The position numbers and the translations under genes were made by a program. The notes beneath the pieces are model-generated. The model was not told the DNA's origin, made no database searches, and saw nothing but the letters and a program-made list of their open reading frames with translations. Below are positions 26,481 to 36,137 of a stretch of DNA of 64,000 nt, piece after piece. The stretch spans positions 62,001 to 126,000 of the forward strand of contig JAHHHN010000016.1 of assembly GCA_019359325.1 (NCBI GenBank). Reading direction: 5' to 3'. Within the stretch, counting starts at the first letter, position 1; each line of letters starts with the position of its first letter. The DNA is from Mojavia pulchra JT2-VF2 (GTDB lineage Bacteria > Cyanobacteriota > Cyanobacteriia > Cyanobacteriales > Nostocaceae).

Positions 26481-26780
26481 ATGCAAGTACATCGAATTAT
26501 GATCATTGGTAGCAATGTTACTACCGTACAGCGTGTAAGTAGCTATTGCCTAAAGAAAACCCCATATATATTTCCCTATTATGGTGTCCCCACTGATGAG
26601 GAGATGAATTTGTTTGCTCCTAATATCATAGTTCTATGTCTACCTCTACCTGAGAATTTCCAGCATCAAATATGCCAGCCCTACATTTTGTGGTCAGAAG
26701 ATCTCACCCTTGAGGGGCAATCATTTGTTAATAGTCCTACAGATCTGTATGACTTGTTACATGAAGTAGTCCAAGCTTAA
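26481..26780 (+). CDS. small receiver-like or Rossmann-like protein, hypothetical
   Basis: 99 residues with a first strand HRIMIIGS and a second, hydrophobic strand NIIVLCLPLP, reminiscent of a shortened response-regulator receiver. The acidic pocket (DD) and phospho-acceptor Asp are missing, so phosphorylation is unlikely. It ends overlapping by 4 bp the end of the convergent response-regulator gene. The link to that two-component pair is positional only. Confidence 0.45.
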   Translation: MQVHRIMIIGSNVTTVQRVSSYCLKKTPYIFPYYGVPTDEEMNLFAPNIIVLCLPLPENFQHQICQPYILWSEDLTLEGQSFVNSPTDLYDLLHEVVQA

Positions 26781-27457
26781 ATTAACCCTTCGCGCACAGC
26801 TATGGCTGCTGCTTGGACACGATCATCAACGCTGAGTTTGTTGAGGAGCATACGTACATAGGACTTAATAGTTCCTAGCGAGAGGAAAAGTTTATCAGCT
26901 ATTTCCTGGTTGGAGTATCCTTGAGCAATAAATTTGAGGATCTCACGCTCACGAGTACTAAGAATTGGTCGCTGACTCACATCAGTTCCACGGGTATCCT
27001 GAGAAACAAAAGTTGGCTTGAGCAACCGCGCAACTTTTTGAGCTATTGCAGGGTCTAAATAGGCACCACCTTGGAGGACTAATTGGATAACAGCAACAAG
27101 TTGTTCCCATTTGATGCTTTTGAGGCAGTAGCCATCGGCACCGGCAGCAAGCATCCCTACCACTTGGGTGTCGTCATCAAATGCACTCAAGGCTAGGATA
27201 CGAGTAGCAGTCTGGTCAGTTTTTATCTGCTGCGTAGCTGTGATACCATCTATGATCGGTAGATCAATGTCCATCAAAATTATATCTGGCTGGAGTTGAG
27301 CCGCCAATTTAATAGCTTGTGCACCGTCATTTGCCTCTCCAACCACAGTAAAGCCCGGTTCTAAAGAAAATTGGCCTTTCATGCCTCGGCGGATCAAAGG
27401 ATGGTCATCGACCACTAGAATCCTTATGGTTTTCAGCTCGGTACTCTCACCCATCAT
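26777..27457 (-). CDS. NarL/LuxR-type response regulator
   Basis: 226 residues. An N-terminal receiver has Asp17-Asp18 and phospho-acceptor Asp63 (ILMDIDLP), a conserved Ser/Thr region (ALSAF) and Lys in GYCLKS. The C-terminal LuxR-type helix-turn-helix reads LSTREREILKFIAQGYSNQE and LFLSLGTIKSYVRMLLNKL. It probably dimerises and binds DNA on phosphorylation. The histidine-kinase gene lies upstream on the same strand (207 bp gap), so they likely form a pair. Confidence 0.92.
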   Translation of the reverse strand: MMGESTELKTIRILVVDDHPLIRRGMKGQFSLEPGFTVVGEANDGAQAIKLAAQLQPDIILMDIDLPIIDGITATQQIKTDQTATRILALSAFDDDTQVVGMLAAGADGYCLKSIKWEQLVAVIQLVLQGGAYLDPAIAQKVARLLKPTFVSQDTRGTDVSQRPILSTREREILKFIAQGYSNQEIADKLFLSLGTIKSYVRMLLNKLSVDDRVQAAAIAVREGLI

Positions 27458-27663
27458 TATTCCTACATATCCTTTTTATGCCAATACCCTTCAGTTAGCA
27501 GTAGCTGTTACCCTAAGGGCCGCAACTATTACAAACCCGCCTGCATTGGCAACCTTTAGTTAAAGCTTGGAGTTGTAACCGCCAAGCTTATCTTAAGTGT
27601 ATTAAAGTCTGGCTTGATATCAGCAATTTACGATTAAAAAATAAGGACATAATTATGCACAGG

Positions 27664-29178
27664 TTAAGCTTGCGGTTTATCTAAAATGTATTGCTTTTGA
27701 TGCCGTAACTCAGCCTTTTCTGTAGCAACTGGGAGGGTAAACCAGAATGTGCTACCTTCTCCAAGGATACTGTCAACACCAATCATGCCTCCGTAAGCCT
27801 CAACAATTTGACGACATAAGTACAGACCAAGCCCAGATTTTCCACGCCGACCTCTTCCTTGAATGAAGCGGTGGAAGAGTTTTTCCTTCTCTAGTGGTGC
27901 AATACCTGGGCCTTGATCATGTACAGAAACCTTGACTTGGGTTTCTTCTAGAGTTGCTACTTCAAGCACTATTTCTGTGTTTGGCTGACTCACTCGCACA
28001 GCGTTATCAAGCAGATTTTGTAAAACCCGTTGGATTTCTAAGCTGTTAGCGTAGACGATTGGCAGCGATGGAGAGATTTTATAAGTGAAAATTATTTCTT
28101 TGTTTGAAGCGGTTTTGATCAAAGTAATTACTTTATCAAATATGTTTTCCCAATTTAGGGAATCGCAGACTAGTTGATTGTGAGTGTTGCCACTAGTTTC
28201 ATAGCGGGAGATGTCTAAGAGGATTTCCACAAGTTTGAGAAGATCATCGTTAGCTTGGCGGTATTCTTCAAGCACCTCCCTTAAAGAGTTGCTGACAATG
28301 CCAAAAGCTCCTTTGAGCATACAGTCTAGAGTATTACGGGTAGCCAATAGGGGGGTACGCAGGTCGTGAGAGAGAGCACAAATCAGGTCTTCAAGCTTTT
28401 GGTTTTGTGCTTTCAGGCTTTGCTGTCGCTGGCTAGCCTTGCTTGCCATTGAATTGAGAATTGTAGTTAGTCGTCCGATTTCGTCAGCAGATGAATAGCC
28501 AAACTTGGCTTCCAGTTGACCTGCCTGCCACAGCTCGCCTATCTTCATTAAATTACGTAGGGGTAGCTCGACTCGTTGATACAAAAAATAGATGTTCCAA
28601 CCGATTATTAGCAGGAGCAAGATTGTACTGATAATATTAACATCAGTGTATATACTGTACAGATGCAGTAAGTGATGCCTGCGATCGCTCAAAAGTCTCT
28701 CATATTGCTCCGACAGCATTTTAATTTCATTGCGTACTGAGTCTAATGCAGCCTGTTTCAGCATGGTAGACTTCTTGGCATCAAGGATATCCCTTTGGCC
28801 TAATTGGCTTCGCCAGTGGTTATAAGAGTCTTTGATTTTATAAATCTGCTCAATCTGGATAATAGGGATATCTGGCATAATATTGGATAGCCTATTGAGG
28901 CTGTTGGAGAAGGTGCTTCTTTTATGGCTGTAGTAGGGCTGCCGGGTGGCTCTTTCCTCTTCTATCAAAGCATCAAGTAGACGTTCTGTTTCACGCTCTA
29001 TCAATATAGTATTTGTTATACAATTAGCTGCTTTTTGATTAAGGGACTGCAACCAAATGTTCCAGCATTGTTGCAAAACTAGGAAGCACAACAGCATAGA
29101 AAAGCTAGAGTACACAGGGGTCAATAAACGATTTTTCCTCCGGTTTGACTTAGCTTTGAAACCTAGCAAGCTAAACAT
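27664..29178 (-). CDS. sensor histidine kinase
   Basis: 504 residues. Membrane helix at about 22-40, extracytoplasmic sensor region of about 140 residues with long helices (CHASE3-like or four-helix-bundle type), a second helix at about 181-201, HAMP (204-255), HisKA with phospho-acceptor His271 (ALSHDLRTPLLATRN), and HATPase_c with N box (LQNLLDNAVRVS), G1 (HDQGPGIAP) and G2 (GKSGLGLYLC). The signal is unknown. The C-terminal 20 residues are extra. It precedes the LuxR-type regulator in transcription order. Confidence 0.92.
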   Translation of the reverse strand: MFSLLGFKAKSNRRKNRLLTPVYSSFSMLLCFLVLQQCWNIWLQSLNQKAANCITNTILIERETERLLDALIEEERATRQPYYSHKRSTFSNSLNRLSNIMPDIPIIQIEQIYKIKDSYNHWRSQLGQRDILDAKKSTMLKQAALDSVRNEIKMLSEQYERLLSDRRHHLLHLYSIYTDVNIISTILLLLIIGWNIYFLYQRVELPLRNLMKIGELWQAGQLEAKFGYSSADEIGRLTTILNSMASKASQRQQSLKAQNQKLEDLICALSHDLRTPLLATRNTLDCMLKGAFGIVSNSLREVLEEYRQANDDLLKLVEILLDISRYETSGNTHNQLVCDSLNWENIFDKVITLIKTASNKEIIFTYKISPSLPIVYANSLEIQRVLQNLLDNAVRVSQPNTEIVLEVATLEETQVKVSVHDQGPGIAPLEKEKLFHRFIQGRGRRGKSGLGLYLCRQIVEAYGGMIGVDSILGEGSTFWFTLPVATEKAELRHQKQYILDKPQA

Positions 29179-29586
29179 TACCTAATACACCCCTAACTTT
29201 ACAGTCTCCTAGCAAGTATCATTGAAAGTTATTTCAATGATTAACACATAAAATTTTGGTAAGCTTTATATAAATTTTGGATGAAATAAAAAAATATTGA
29301 GTTACATATCATCAATGCATCAATGCTTTGACCCTCTCAATTCTATGTTCTACCGAAAGCCGACTTATCGCACTGTTGTTAATGAAAGCGATCGCCTCAT
29401 GAACAACCAGTTCCCCAACTTTTTCAAAAAATCGGGGATCTGAGTCTGCATTTAGGTAAGGTGCGTAGACGCGTAGCGGTGAGCCAGTCCGGTGGACGGG
29501 TTCCCCGGCATAAAGGAACTGGCGTTCGCGCAGCGTATCCGTAGGATTTACCCGTAGGGCTTGTCTTCAGACATCACCTTAATAAA
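29179..29586. other. intergenic region with dispersed repeat
   Basis: 400 bases between the kinase start and the toxin-like gene. The right part (about 29455-29580) is built from dispersed cyanobacterial repeats (GTGCGTAGACGCGTAGCGG, GGCGTTCGCGCAGCGTATCC) with weak AAGGTG / CACCTT ends. The left part should hold the kinase promoter. Confidence 0.45.
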
Positions 29587-29952
29587 CTATTCTTCACTCC
29601 AAACACTTAAAAATTCCACCTGATTTTGCATATCTTCTGATGACTTGGCTGCAATTATTTTCAGAAGGCGGCGCATTTGCTCACCTACAGAGTAACCTTG
29701 CTGTGCCAAAATAATACCAGCGTGAGATTCTTTTTGTTCCAGCAAAATTGTGTGCAATCGATAAAAATCTCTAAGATTAAAGCTGTAAATTACCCGTTGA
29801 TTTTTTAAAGCCCAATTCAGTTGTTCTTCATCACTACAAGATATCATTCCCACTTCTGCAACAGTAACCACATCCACACCACGAACACGCAAAGCTTGCA
29901 ACAGCTTGTTACTTTCTGCATCCTCATCTAAATACAAACGAATCAAACTCAT
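29587..29952 (-). CDS. DUF5615 PIN-like toxin
   Basis: 121 residues with the DUF5615 signature: LYLDEDAESNKLLQALRVRG at the start, DVVTVAEVGM, and RVIYSFNLRDFYRL. These acidic residues (Asp and Glu in LDEDA, Asp in NLRDF) match a PIN-like nuclease active site. It overlaps the upstream DUF433 gene by 4 bp and forms a predicted type II toxin-antitoxin pair. No experimental RNA target is known for this branch. Confidence 0.8.
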   Translation of the reverse strand: MSLIRLYLDEDAESNKLLQALRVRGVDVVTVAEVGMISCSDEEQLNWALKNQRVIYSFNLRDFYRLHTILLEQKESHAGIILAQQGYSVGEQMRRLLKIIAAKSSEDMQNQVEFLSVWSEE

Positions 29953-30248
29953 TGTTGACTCTGTTTTTGGCTGTAGTGGAGTGCTGCTAACTGCTCATAG
30001 GCTGCTTGTTCTTCTGCCAAATCTGTATCAATTTCTTCTCGGTTAGCGTGATAGTAAGTTAGTGCTGCATAAATTTGTACTAGCGTTAAGTGAGGTTTAT
30101 CCGCAGCAATTTCTTCGGCGCTGTGACCTTGCTTGTATAAAGCTGCAATTCTGCGTACAGATGAACCTGTTCCCGCAATGATGGGACGACCTCCACGCAA
30201 CTTAGGATCTCTTGTAATTAGCGTACCGATATCAATGCTAGTTACCAA
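29949..30248 (-). CDS. DUF433 antitoxin
   Basis: 99 residues from a TTG with GGGAGA upstream. The DUF433 helix-turn-helix is complete: ITRDPKLRGGRPIIAGTGSS, VRRIAALYKQGHSAEEIAAD and LTLVQIYAALTYYHAN. The C-terminal 25 residues are Glu/Gln-rich and probably bind the toxin. It comes before the DUF5615 gene, as is usual, and likely autoregulates the pair. Confidence 0.8.
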   Translation of the reverse strand: MVTSIDIGTLITRDPKLRGGRPIIAGTGSSVRRIAALYKQGHSAEEIAADKPHLTLVQIYAALTYYHANREEIDTDLAEEQAAYEQLAALHYSQKQSQQ

Positions 30249-30483
30249 GGGTTTTCTCCCTCAATATTTCGTCCTTACATGAACTAGGTTAACATTACGA
30301 TCGCCTGACAGTATTTAAAATGCAGTTGAGGCAAAAATGCGATTGGACTATGCCCAGTGCCGGAGGCAATCGCAAATTCACAAATATTTAATTTTTCCTA
30401 TTCCGTAGTATGTTGCGATCGCAATATTGCTCAGAGCCAATTGCGATCGCAGCAGTAGTTAGAGGTTCCATTAACTACTTTAT

Positions 30484-30708
30484 CTATGTGTAACCTATTT
30501 CTTTATTACACATGAATTTTGTGCTAATTTCCGCTATTAAGCTTAAAAATCTATATCCAGCACATTCGCTAGGGTTTAGCATTGCTAAAGCCCTACCGAA
30601 ATCACGCTTGTCATAACCAACGCCGTAATTTTTGTTACATTCAGTCACAATTTCCTTTTCAGAAACGATTTGGTTACTATTGGGATATTTAATAATTAGT
30701 CTCTGCAA
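30484..30708 (-). CDS. hypothetical protein (74 aa), doubtful
   Basis: A TTG-initiated frame of 74 residues with mixed alpha/beta character (GYDKRDFGRALAMLNPSECA) and four cysteines. Composition looks coding, but the start is weak and the region upstream is AT-rich. It could be the end of a decayed gene. No family recognised. Confidence 0.3.
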   Translation of the reverse strand: MQRLIIKYPNSNQIVSEKEIVTECNKNYGVGYDKRDFGRALAMLNPSECAGYRFLSLIAEISTKFMCNKEIGYT

Positions 30709-30892
30709 AAGCTAGTAGCTAAAAATATAACTAGAAAATTATGTATTAATACGGTATATTTAGCGCAAATTGCGGCGATCACCTAAAAATATCATTGTAA
30801 AAAATACAATATTTTGCGAATTATGCTGAACCAGAATGCAGCTTAATTGAGCCAAGCTAGCTCTAGAACAATTTTTATACAGGAGTGCCTTT

Positions 30893-31288
30893 ATGTACCG
30901 TCAAAAACTGACATCTCGTGTTTTAGAAAAAGCTGAATTGAGAATCGCCGGACTGAAGGCGATTGATCCAAATATCGATTTTGGGGGTGTTTGTAACCTA
31001 CAAAATATGACACAACTAATGGAGACATTACGTAATAGTATAGACGCTTATAATACCACTCTAGCAATGATTAACTCTACCAGAACTGAAATTGAGGAGA
31101 TGGAAAAAAGTTTGAGTAGTTTTTCGGAAAGAATGCTGCTGGGAGTTGCTTTCAAATACGGTAAAGACAGCAACGAATATATGATGGCGGGTGGTGTGCG
31201 GAAAAGCGATCGCATTCGTAAAAGCACAGCTACTCGTCTCAAGTCTGTAGCAAAGGCAAAATCTGGTAAGGATGTGACAACGGCGTAG
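30893..31288 (+). CDS. conserved cyanobacterial protein of unknown function, helical (paralog of 14080)
   Basis: 131 residues, ATG after AGGAG. Like the gene at 14080-14505 it has an N-terminal basic helix, a coiled-coil middle (TLRNSIDAYNTTLAMINSTR, then EIEEMEKSLSSF), the shared motif SERMLLGVAFKYGKDSNEYM, and a Lys/Arg-rich tail with alternating KS. A second copy within 16 kb shows a small gene family. MITE D copy 3 begins 27 bp after its stop. Function unknown; helical structure with basic tail suggests nucleic-acid or partner binding (inference). Confidence 0.7.
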   Translation: MYRQKLTSRVLEKAELRIAGLKAIDPNIDFGGVCNLQNMTQLMETLRNSIDAYNTTLAMINSTRTEIEEMEKSLSSFSERMLLGVAFKYGKDSNEYMMAGGVRKSDRIRKSTATRLKSVAKAKSGKDVTTA

Positions 31289-31314
31289 CGACTGGGGATT
31301 GGGGAGAAATTATT

Positions 31315-31424
31315 ATATCGTGTCTGGTGAAAGACTTATAAGACCGCAAGGGAGCAGGGGGAAAGAGGATTTTGCGGTTTTTGCACAGATGCGGGAATTA
31401 TAACTAATTAGGCGGACATGATAT
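31315..31424 (+). mobile_element. MITE family D, copy 3
   Basis: About 110 bp with ATATCGTGTCT / GGACATGATAT ends and the same interior order as copy 1 (AAGACTTAT, GACCGCAAGG, TTTTGCGGTTTTTGCACAGA). Non-coding. Confidence 0.75.
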
Positions 31425-31523
31425 TACTCAGCACCCAACACCAGCGCTCTTTCAAGGGCACTGCCCATCAGTACTTCAAATGTGCATCAGATATGGTTTT
31501 GGTGGGCGATGCCCACCCTACTG

Positions 31524-33347
31524 CTAATACTGAAGTTCTGCAATCAATTTCAGAATTTGACGGTAATATTGTATATTTCCTTGTTTGTAATAGAGGTTGG
31601 CAGATTCTTGGAAATCGGCAATTGCGTTTTCATTGTCTCCCAGATTGCGGTGGACATCAGCTCTTACAAGATAGGCTTCTGTCCAATGTGGTTGCAGTTG
31701 TAAGGCTTGGTTTAAATCTGTCAATGCTCCCTGCAAGTCTTCTAGTAGAGAACGGCTACGTCCTCGGTTAAACCAGTCTTCCGCAAAGCTAGGCTCGATC
31801 GCTATTGCTTGATTGTAATCTTCGATTGCTCCTTGATAGTCTTGTAAGGCATAGCGAGCATTACCGCGATCGCTATAAAATGCGGGAGAGTGGGGTTGAA
31901 GCCGCAAAGCTTCAGTGTAATCTGCTACTGCACCTTCATAATCTTCCAAGGCATAGCGGAGCGAACCTCGGTTGTAGTAAGCTTCCACCAATTCGGGATT
32001 TAGTTGTATTGCTTGGTCATAATCGGCAATTGCGCCTTGTTGATCAGCGAGTTGGCGGCGAGCATTACCCCGGTTGCAGTAAGCTTGAGAAAAGCCGGGT
32101 GTAATTTCTATTGCCTGAGTGTTATCTGTGATTGCGCCTTGGTAATCTTGCAAAGCTTCACGGACAATCCCTCGACCATAATAAGCTTCGGCTAAATTGG
32201 CATCGAACATCAATGCCCAATCGTAATCTTTAATTGCTCCTTGATAGTCTCCTAGACTACGACGAGCCGCAGCGCGATCGCAATATCCCTCAGCCATCAG
32301 CGGATTAAGTTGCAATAGTCGAGTACTATCTTGAATAGCTCCTTGATAATCTCCCATTTGGCGGCGAGCAGTTGCCCGAAAGCCATAGACTAAATCTAGT
32401 GTGGGATTTTCCTGTAAAGCTCGGTTATAATCGGCAATTGCTTCTTGATAATCTCCTAAAGCGCTACGGACAAGACCCCGTTGATAGTAGGCTTGGATAT
32501 CATCAGGATTGAGTTTCAGAGCTTGGTTAAAGTCGGCAATTGCTTGCTGATATTCTTTGAGATGAGCATGAACAAGACCCCGATTATAATAGGCTCCGGC
32601 AAAGTTGGGGTTAATTTTTAATGCAGAGTTATAATCGGCGATCGCTCGCTGATAATCTGTGAGAGCATAACGGGCATTACCTCGGTTATGGTAAGCTTCT
32701 GCCAAGTTGGAATCTAGCTGTAATGCTCGGTCGTGATCGGCTACGGCTTGGATATACTCACCTAAGATATGATAAACATTGCCCCGATTGCTGTAAGCCG
32801 CGGCAAAATTTGGTTGTAGTTGTAAGGCTTGGTTAAAATCTGCGATCGCTCCTTGATTATCTCCTTGATCGCAACGAGCCACACCGCGATTATGGTAAGC
32901 ATTGGCAATATCAATATTAATATAAGTAGCTAATTGGGGATTAATTTGAATTGCTTGGTGAAAATCTGCAAGCGCTGCTTCATAGTTGCCGAGAGCAAAG
33001 TAGGCTTTACCCCGACTGTGGTAAGATTCGGCCAGGTTAAAGTTGATTTGTAATGCTTGGCTATGATCTGCGATCGCTCCTTCATAATCTTCTAACCAGT
33101 AACGAACATTAGCTCGATTGCAGTAAGCTTCCGCAAAATTGGGATTGATTTGTACTGCCCGATCAAAGTCTGCAATGGCTCCTCGATAATCTTTAAGATT
33201 ACCGCTGAGAATAATACCCCGGTTATAGTAAGCTTCTGCATAGTCAGGATTAAGTTCTATTGCCTGGGTATAATCTGCAATTGCTCCTTGATAATCCCCT
33301 TGAAAACTTTTATTTAATCCCTGATTTAAATAATCTTCGACATTCAT
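31524..33347 (-). CDS. large TPR-repeat protein
   Basis: 607 residues almost wholly made of about 17 canonical 34-residue TPRs (pattern AEAYYNRGNARYALGDYQGA, IADYNQALQLNP). It has no signal peptide, membrane helix or catalytic domain. The repeats are similar but not identical, so the array is older than the WD40 array at 48-51 kb. It is probably a scaffold for protein complexes. The gene ends about 100 bp after MITE D copy 3. Confidence 0.88.
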   Translation of the reverse strand: MNVEDYLNQGLNKSFQGDYQGAIADYTQAIELNPDYAEAYYNRGIILSGNLKDYRGAIADFDRAVQINPNFAEAYCNRANVRYWLEDYEGAIADHSQALQINFNLAESYHSRGKAYFALGNYEAALADFHQAIQINPQLATYINIDIANAYHNRGVARCDQGDNQGAIADFNQALQLQPNFAAAYSNRGNVYHILGEYIQAVADHDRALQLDSNLAEAYHNRGNARYALTDYQRAIADYNSALKINPNFAGAYYNRGLVHAHLKEYQQAIADFNQALKLNPDDIQAYYQRGLVRSALGDYQEAIADYNRALQENPTLDLVYGFRATARRQMGDYQGAIQDSTRLLQLNPLMAEGYCDRAAARRSLGDYQGAIKDYDWALMFDANLAEAYYGRGIVREALQDYQGAITDNTQAIEITPGFSQAYCNRGNARRQLADQQGAIADYDQAIQLNPELVEAYYNRGSLRYALEDYEGAVADYTEALRLQPHSPAFYSDRGNARYALQDYQGAIEDYNQAIAIEPSFAEDWFNRGRSRSLLEDLQGALTDLNQALQLQPHWTEAYLVRADVHRNLGDNENAIADFQESANLYYKQGNIQYYRQILKLIAELQY

Positions 33348-33566
33348 GTAATTTTTTGGGGTTTTAACACTTCCATCGCTTTAAGCGACAGCATGATTTC
33401 CAACTACTATAGGATTACTACCTAATTTTTGAACAGAAGAAGCAGAGAGGAAGGGGGCAGGGAGCAGGGGAAATGTCTCCTTCCCCCTGCCGTGGAGCGA
33501 AGCGAACTTGCGCTCACAATCCCCCACAGCTTTTGCGTGGCTTACATTCAGGCGGGGTACAATTTA

Positions 33567-33602
33567 TTTCGCGCCTTTGCGCCAAGGCGCAAAGGCGCGA
33601 AA
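33567..33602. repeat. perfect 17-bp inverted repeat
   Basis: Arms TTTCGCGCCTTTGCGCC and GGCGCAAAGGCGCGAAA with a 2-base spacer (AA). Very stable, without a T tract specific to one strand. It lies between the convergent-facing starts of the TPR gene and the end of the cupin gene; it could be a dispersed palindromic repeat. Confidence 0.85.
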
Positions 33603-33699
33603 AATCAATCTTTCACTTTGGTTAAACATCGTAATTCATCCCGCATTTATGCAACGCCGGAAAAAGGTTGTATTACCTATTACCGAATCGCAACGGCTA

Positions 33700-34254
33700 T
33701 TAGCGTGGCTTATTTAGAGAATCACTTAACTGAGTCCCTGTATAATTGGGTAACCAGCCATCTGCTGTTGTGAAATAGCGTACTCCTTTAAAATTTAAAG
33801 ATGCTGTAGGACTACACCAATGCTCGACTCCAGCAGGAATAAGAAGATAGTCTTGTGCCTGAACTAAAAGCTGTATCTGATTGCCATCGGGTTTTACGAA
33901 ACCGAAGATTATCTCTCCTGCTAGCACGTAAATGGGTTCAGCAGCGGTGTGAGTATGATAACGATTGTAGGTTGAGATTAGCATCTGGAGATTGGGAGAA
34001 CCAGGATGCACGTTTAACAAGTCACACCAGAGATAGCCGTTTTCTTGCTGAAGAAACTCAAAGACGCCATTGTGCAGTTCTAAAATGTAGCGCTTCTCAG
34101 ACTCTGTAACAACATCCTGCTCTATTAGGTGGGGGAAGAGAAGCGAGGTTCCTGGATCGTAGTGTTTCAGGTGTATGCCAAGAGGGGCGAGTTCATCAGT
34201 TATCTCGTCTAATTCACTCTCGATTGTACCGTCGTCAAGCAGTAGGATAGCCAT
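33700..34254 (-). CDS. acireductone dioxygenase-like cupin
   Basis: 184 residues. The cupin metal motif is HTHTAAEPIYVLAGEIIFGF with the second-half His in PAGVEHWCSPT, then LNFKGVRYFTTADGWLPNYT, closely following acireductone dioxygenase (MtnD), the methionine-salvage enzyme that oxidises acireductone to the 2-oxo acid precursor of methionine. The metal-ligand set His, His, Glu, His is present. No other methionine-salvage gene is near. An ARD-like paralog with other substrate remains possible. Confidence 0.78.
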   Translation of the reverse strand: MAILLLDDGTIESELDEITDELAPLGIHLKHYDPGTSLLFPHLIEQDVVTESEKRYILELHNGVFEFLQQENGYLWCDLLNVHPGSPNLQMLISTYNRYHTHTAAEPIYVLAGEIIFGFVKPDGNQIQLLVQAQDYLLIPAGVEHWCSPTASLNFKGVRYFTTADGWLPNYTGTQLSDSLNKPR

Positions 34255-34362
34255 AACAGAAACACTAAAACTGTTAAAAAGAGTATACTTAACTTTTAAT
34301 TAATTAGCCAGTATACCGATAGACAAACCGGGGTTGTATTTGCAAATTATGTGCATATATAT

Positions 34363-34458
34363 TAGGGCTTACGCACTCGCAACGAGAATCAAGACTTTGG
34401 GATTGCTTCCCTACGGTCGCAATGACGACGAAATTACGTTATTGGTGCGTAAGTCCTG
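34363..34458. mobile_element. MITE family B, copy 2
   Basis: 96-bp element, inverse of copy 1, ends YAGGGCTTACGCAC / GTGCGTAAGTCCTR, flanked by TATAT (34358-34362, 34459-34463). The interior is nearly the same as copy 1, including GGTCGCAATGACG. Confidence 0.8.
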
Positions 34459-34515
34459 TATATAACGTGCAATGCGCTTTTGTACGGGAAATGGGCCAGA
34501 GTAGTTTAAGCTCAT

Positions 34516-34538
34516 CCCACTCCTCTTGTTGGAGTGGG
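34516..34538. terminator. hairpin upstream of photolyase gene
   Basis: Stem CCCACTCC / GGAGTGGG with a 7-base loop, followed by CTTTAT. Terminator-like in form, but no gene on the plus strand ends nearby; it may be a stray element or part of a leader. Confidence 0.35.
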
Positions 34539-34661
34539 CTTTATCGCCGACTTTCGGTAATTCGCATTTAAAGTTACGAAAAAAGAAATTTGTCGGTAGA
34601 GTGATGCTCATTGATGCCGCTAGATTCTAAGCTAGTACAAGCGAACTAACATGAGTATGGA

Positions 34662-36095
34662 ATGTCTGATTTAATTTTGTTTTGGCATCGCCGCGATTTA
34701 CGCATTTCTGACAATACAGGACTGGCTGCGGCACGAAAACAAAGTCCTAAAGTGGTAGGAGTATTCTGCCTTGATCCAAATATTTTAGAAAGAGATGATG
34801 TTGCGCCAGTCAGAGTAACTTACATGATTGGCTGTTTACAGGCACTACAACAACGATATGCTCAAGCTGGAAGCCAGCTGTTAATACTGCGCGCTAATCC
34901 GATGCAAGCAATTCCAGCATTAGCAGCGGCTTTGAACGCCAAAGCTGTTTTTTGGAATTGGGATGTTGAACCTTATTCTCAAGAACGCGATCGCACTGTG
35001 ATTGATGCTCTCAAAGAAAAAGGTATACAATTTCTAGAGCAAAATTGGGATCAAATTTTGCACTCACCAGAAGAGATTCGCACAGGTGGTAATGCTCCTT
35101 ATACTGTTTACACTCCCTTTTGGAAAAATTGGAGTAGCAAAACCAAAGCCAAGCCAGTAGAAACTTTGCATGATGTCGAGGGGTTGACGGAAGTTGAACA
35201 GGAAATTGCCAAGCAAACCGGAGCGATCGCACTACCAACAGCAAAAGAGTTAGGATTTATCTGGGATGGAGGCTTAGTTATTGCCCCAGGAGAAGCGGCG
35301 GCGCAAGCACGGCTAGAAGAATTTTGTGCGACTCACATCACTGAATACCAAGAACAACGGAATTTTCCCGCAGTTGACGGTACATCCCAACTCAGCGCAG
35401 CTTTAAAATTTGGCGCTATTGGCATACGCACCGTTTGGCAAGCCACACTAGAAGCGCTAGAAAACAGCCGCAGCGATGAAGCAGAAGCCAATATCCGCAC
35501 ATGGCAACAGGAATTAGCATGGCGGGAATTTTATCAACACGCAATGTATAATTTTCCAGAATTGGCTGAAGGTGCTTTTCGAGACGCATTCAAAAACTTC
35601 CCTTGGGAAAACAACCCCGAAAAGTTCCAAGCTTGGTGTGAGGGGAGAACTGGCTATCCGATTGTGGATGCAGCAATGCGCCAGATGAACGAAAGCGGCT
35701 GGATGCATAATCGTTGTCGGATGATTGTCGCCAGTTTCTTAACAAAAGACTTGTTGATTAATCCCCAATTAGGAGAAAAATACTTTTTCCAGAGATTGAT
35801 TGACGGAGATTTATCTGCTAATAATGGCGGTTGGCAATGGAGTGCTTCGAGTGGTATGGACCCTAAACCCTTGCGAATTTTTAACCCAGCTAGTCAAGCA
35901 CAAAAATTCGATCCAGAAGGTGAATATATTAGGCAGTGGGTGACAGAATTGCGTTCTTTAGATGCAGAATATTTAGTTACTGGTAAAATTTCACCTTTAG
36001 AACGTCGTGCGCTTGGCTATCCTGACCCAATTGTGGATCATAAAATTCAGCAACAGCAGTTTAAACAGCATTATCAACAGCAAAAGCAGGGATGA
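34662..36095 (+). CDS. phrA: deoxyribodipyrimidine photo-lyase (class I CPD photolyase)
   Basis: 477 residues. The N-terminal antenna-binding Rossmann-like domain starts [20 protein letters not shown]. The C-terminal FAD domain has [49 protein letters not shown] and [20 protein letters not shown], including the Trp residues for electron transfer and the Asn contacting FAD N5. It reverses UV cyclobutane pyrimidine dimers using blue light. The sequence fits the 8-HDF-type cyanobacterial enzymes. Monocistronic. Confidence 0.95.
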   Translation: MSDLILFWHRRDLRISDNTGLAAARKQSPKVVGVFCLDPNILERDDVAPVRVTYMIGCLQALQQRYAQAGSQLLILRANPMQAIPALAAALNAKAVFWNWDVEPYSQERDRTVIDALKEKGIQFLEQNWDQILHSPEEIRTGGNAPYTVYTPFWKNWSSKTKAKPVETLHDVEGLTEVEQEIAKQTGAIALPTAKELGFIWDGGLVIAPGEAAAQARLEEFCATHITEYQEQRNFPAVDGTSQLSAALKFGAIGIRTVWQATLEALENSRSDEAEANIRTWQQELAWREFYQHAMYNFPELAEGAFRDAFKNFPWENNPEKFQAWCEGRTGYPIVDAAMRQMNESGWMHNRCRMIVASFLTKDLLINPQLGEKYFFQRLIDGDLSANNGGWQWSASSGMDPKPLRIFNPASQAQKFDPEGEYIRQWVTELRSLDAEYLVTGKISPLERRALGYPDPIVDHKIQQQQFKQHYQQQKQG

Positions 36096-36137
36096 TAATT
36101 GCCCTTAATTTGCTAAGAAAGAACGAGAAGATGCTTT

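Noticed and set aside
33429-33773. 114-codon frame between TPR and cupin genes
   Set aside because: Covers dispersed repeats and the 17-bp palindrome and overlaps the end of the cupin gene; no coding character.
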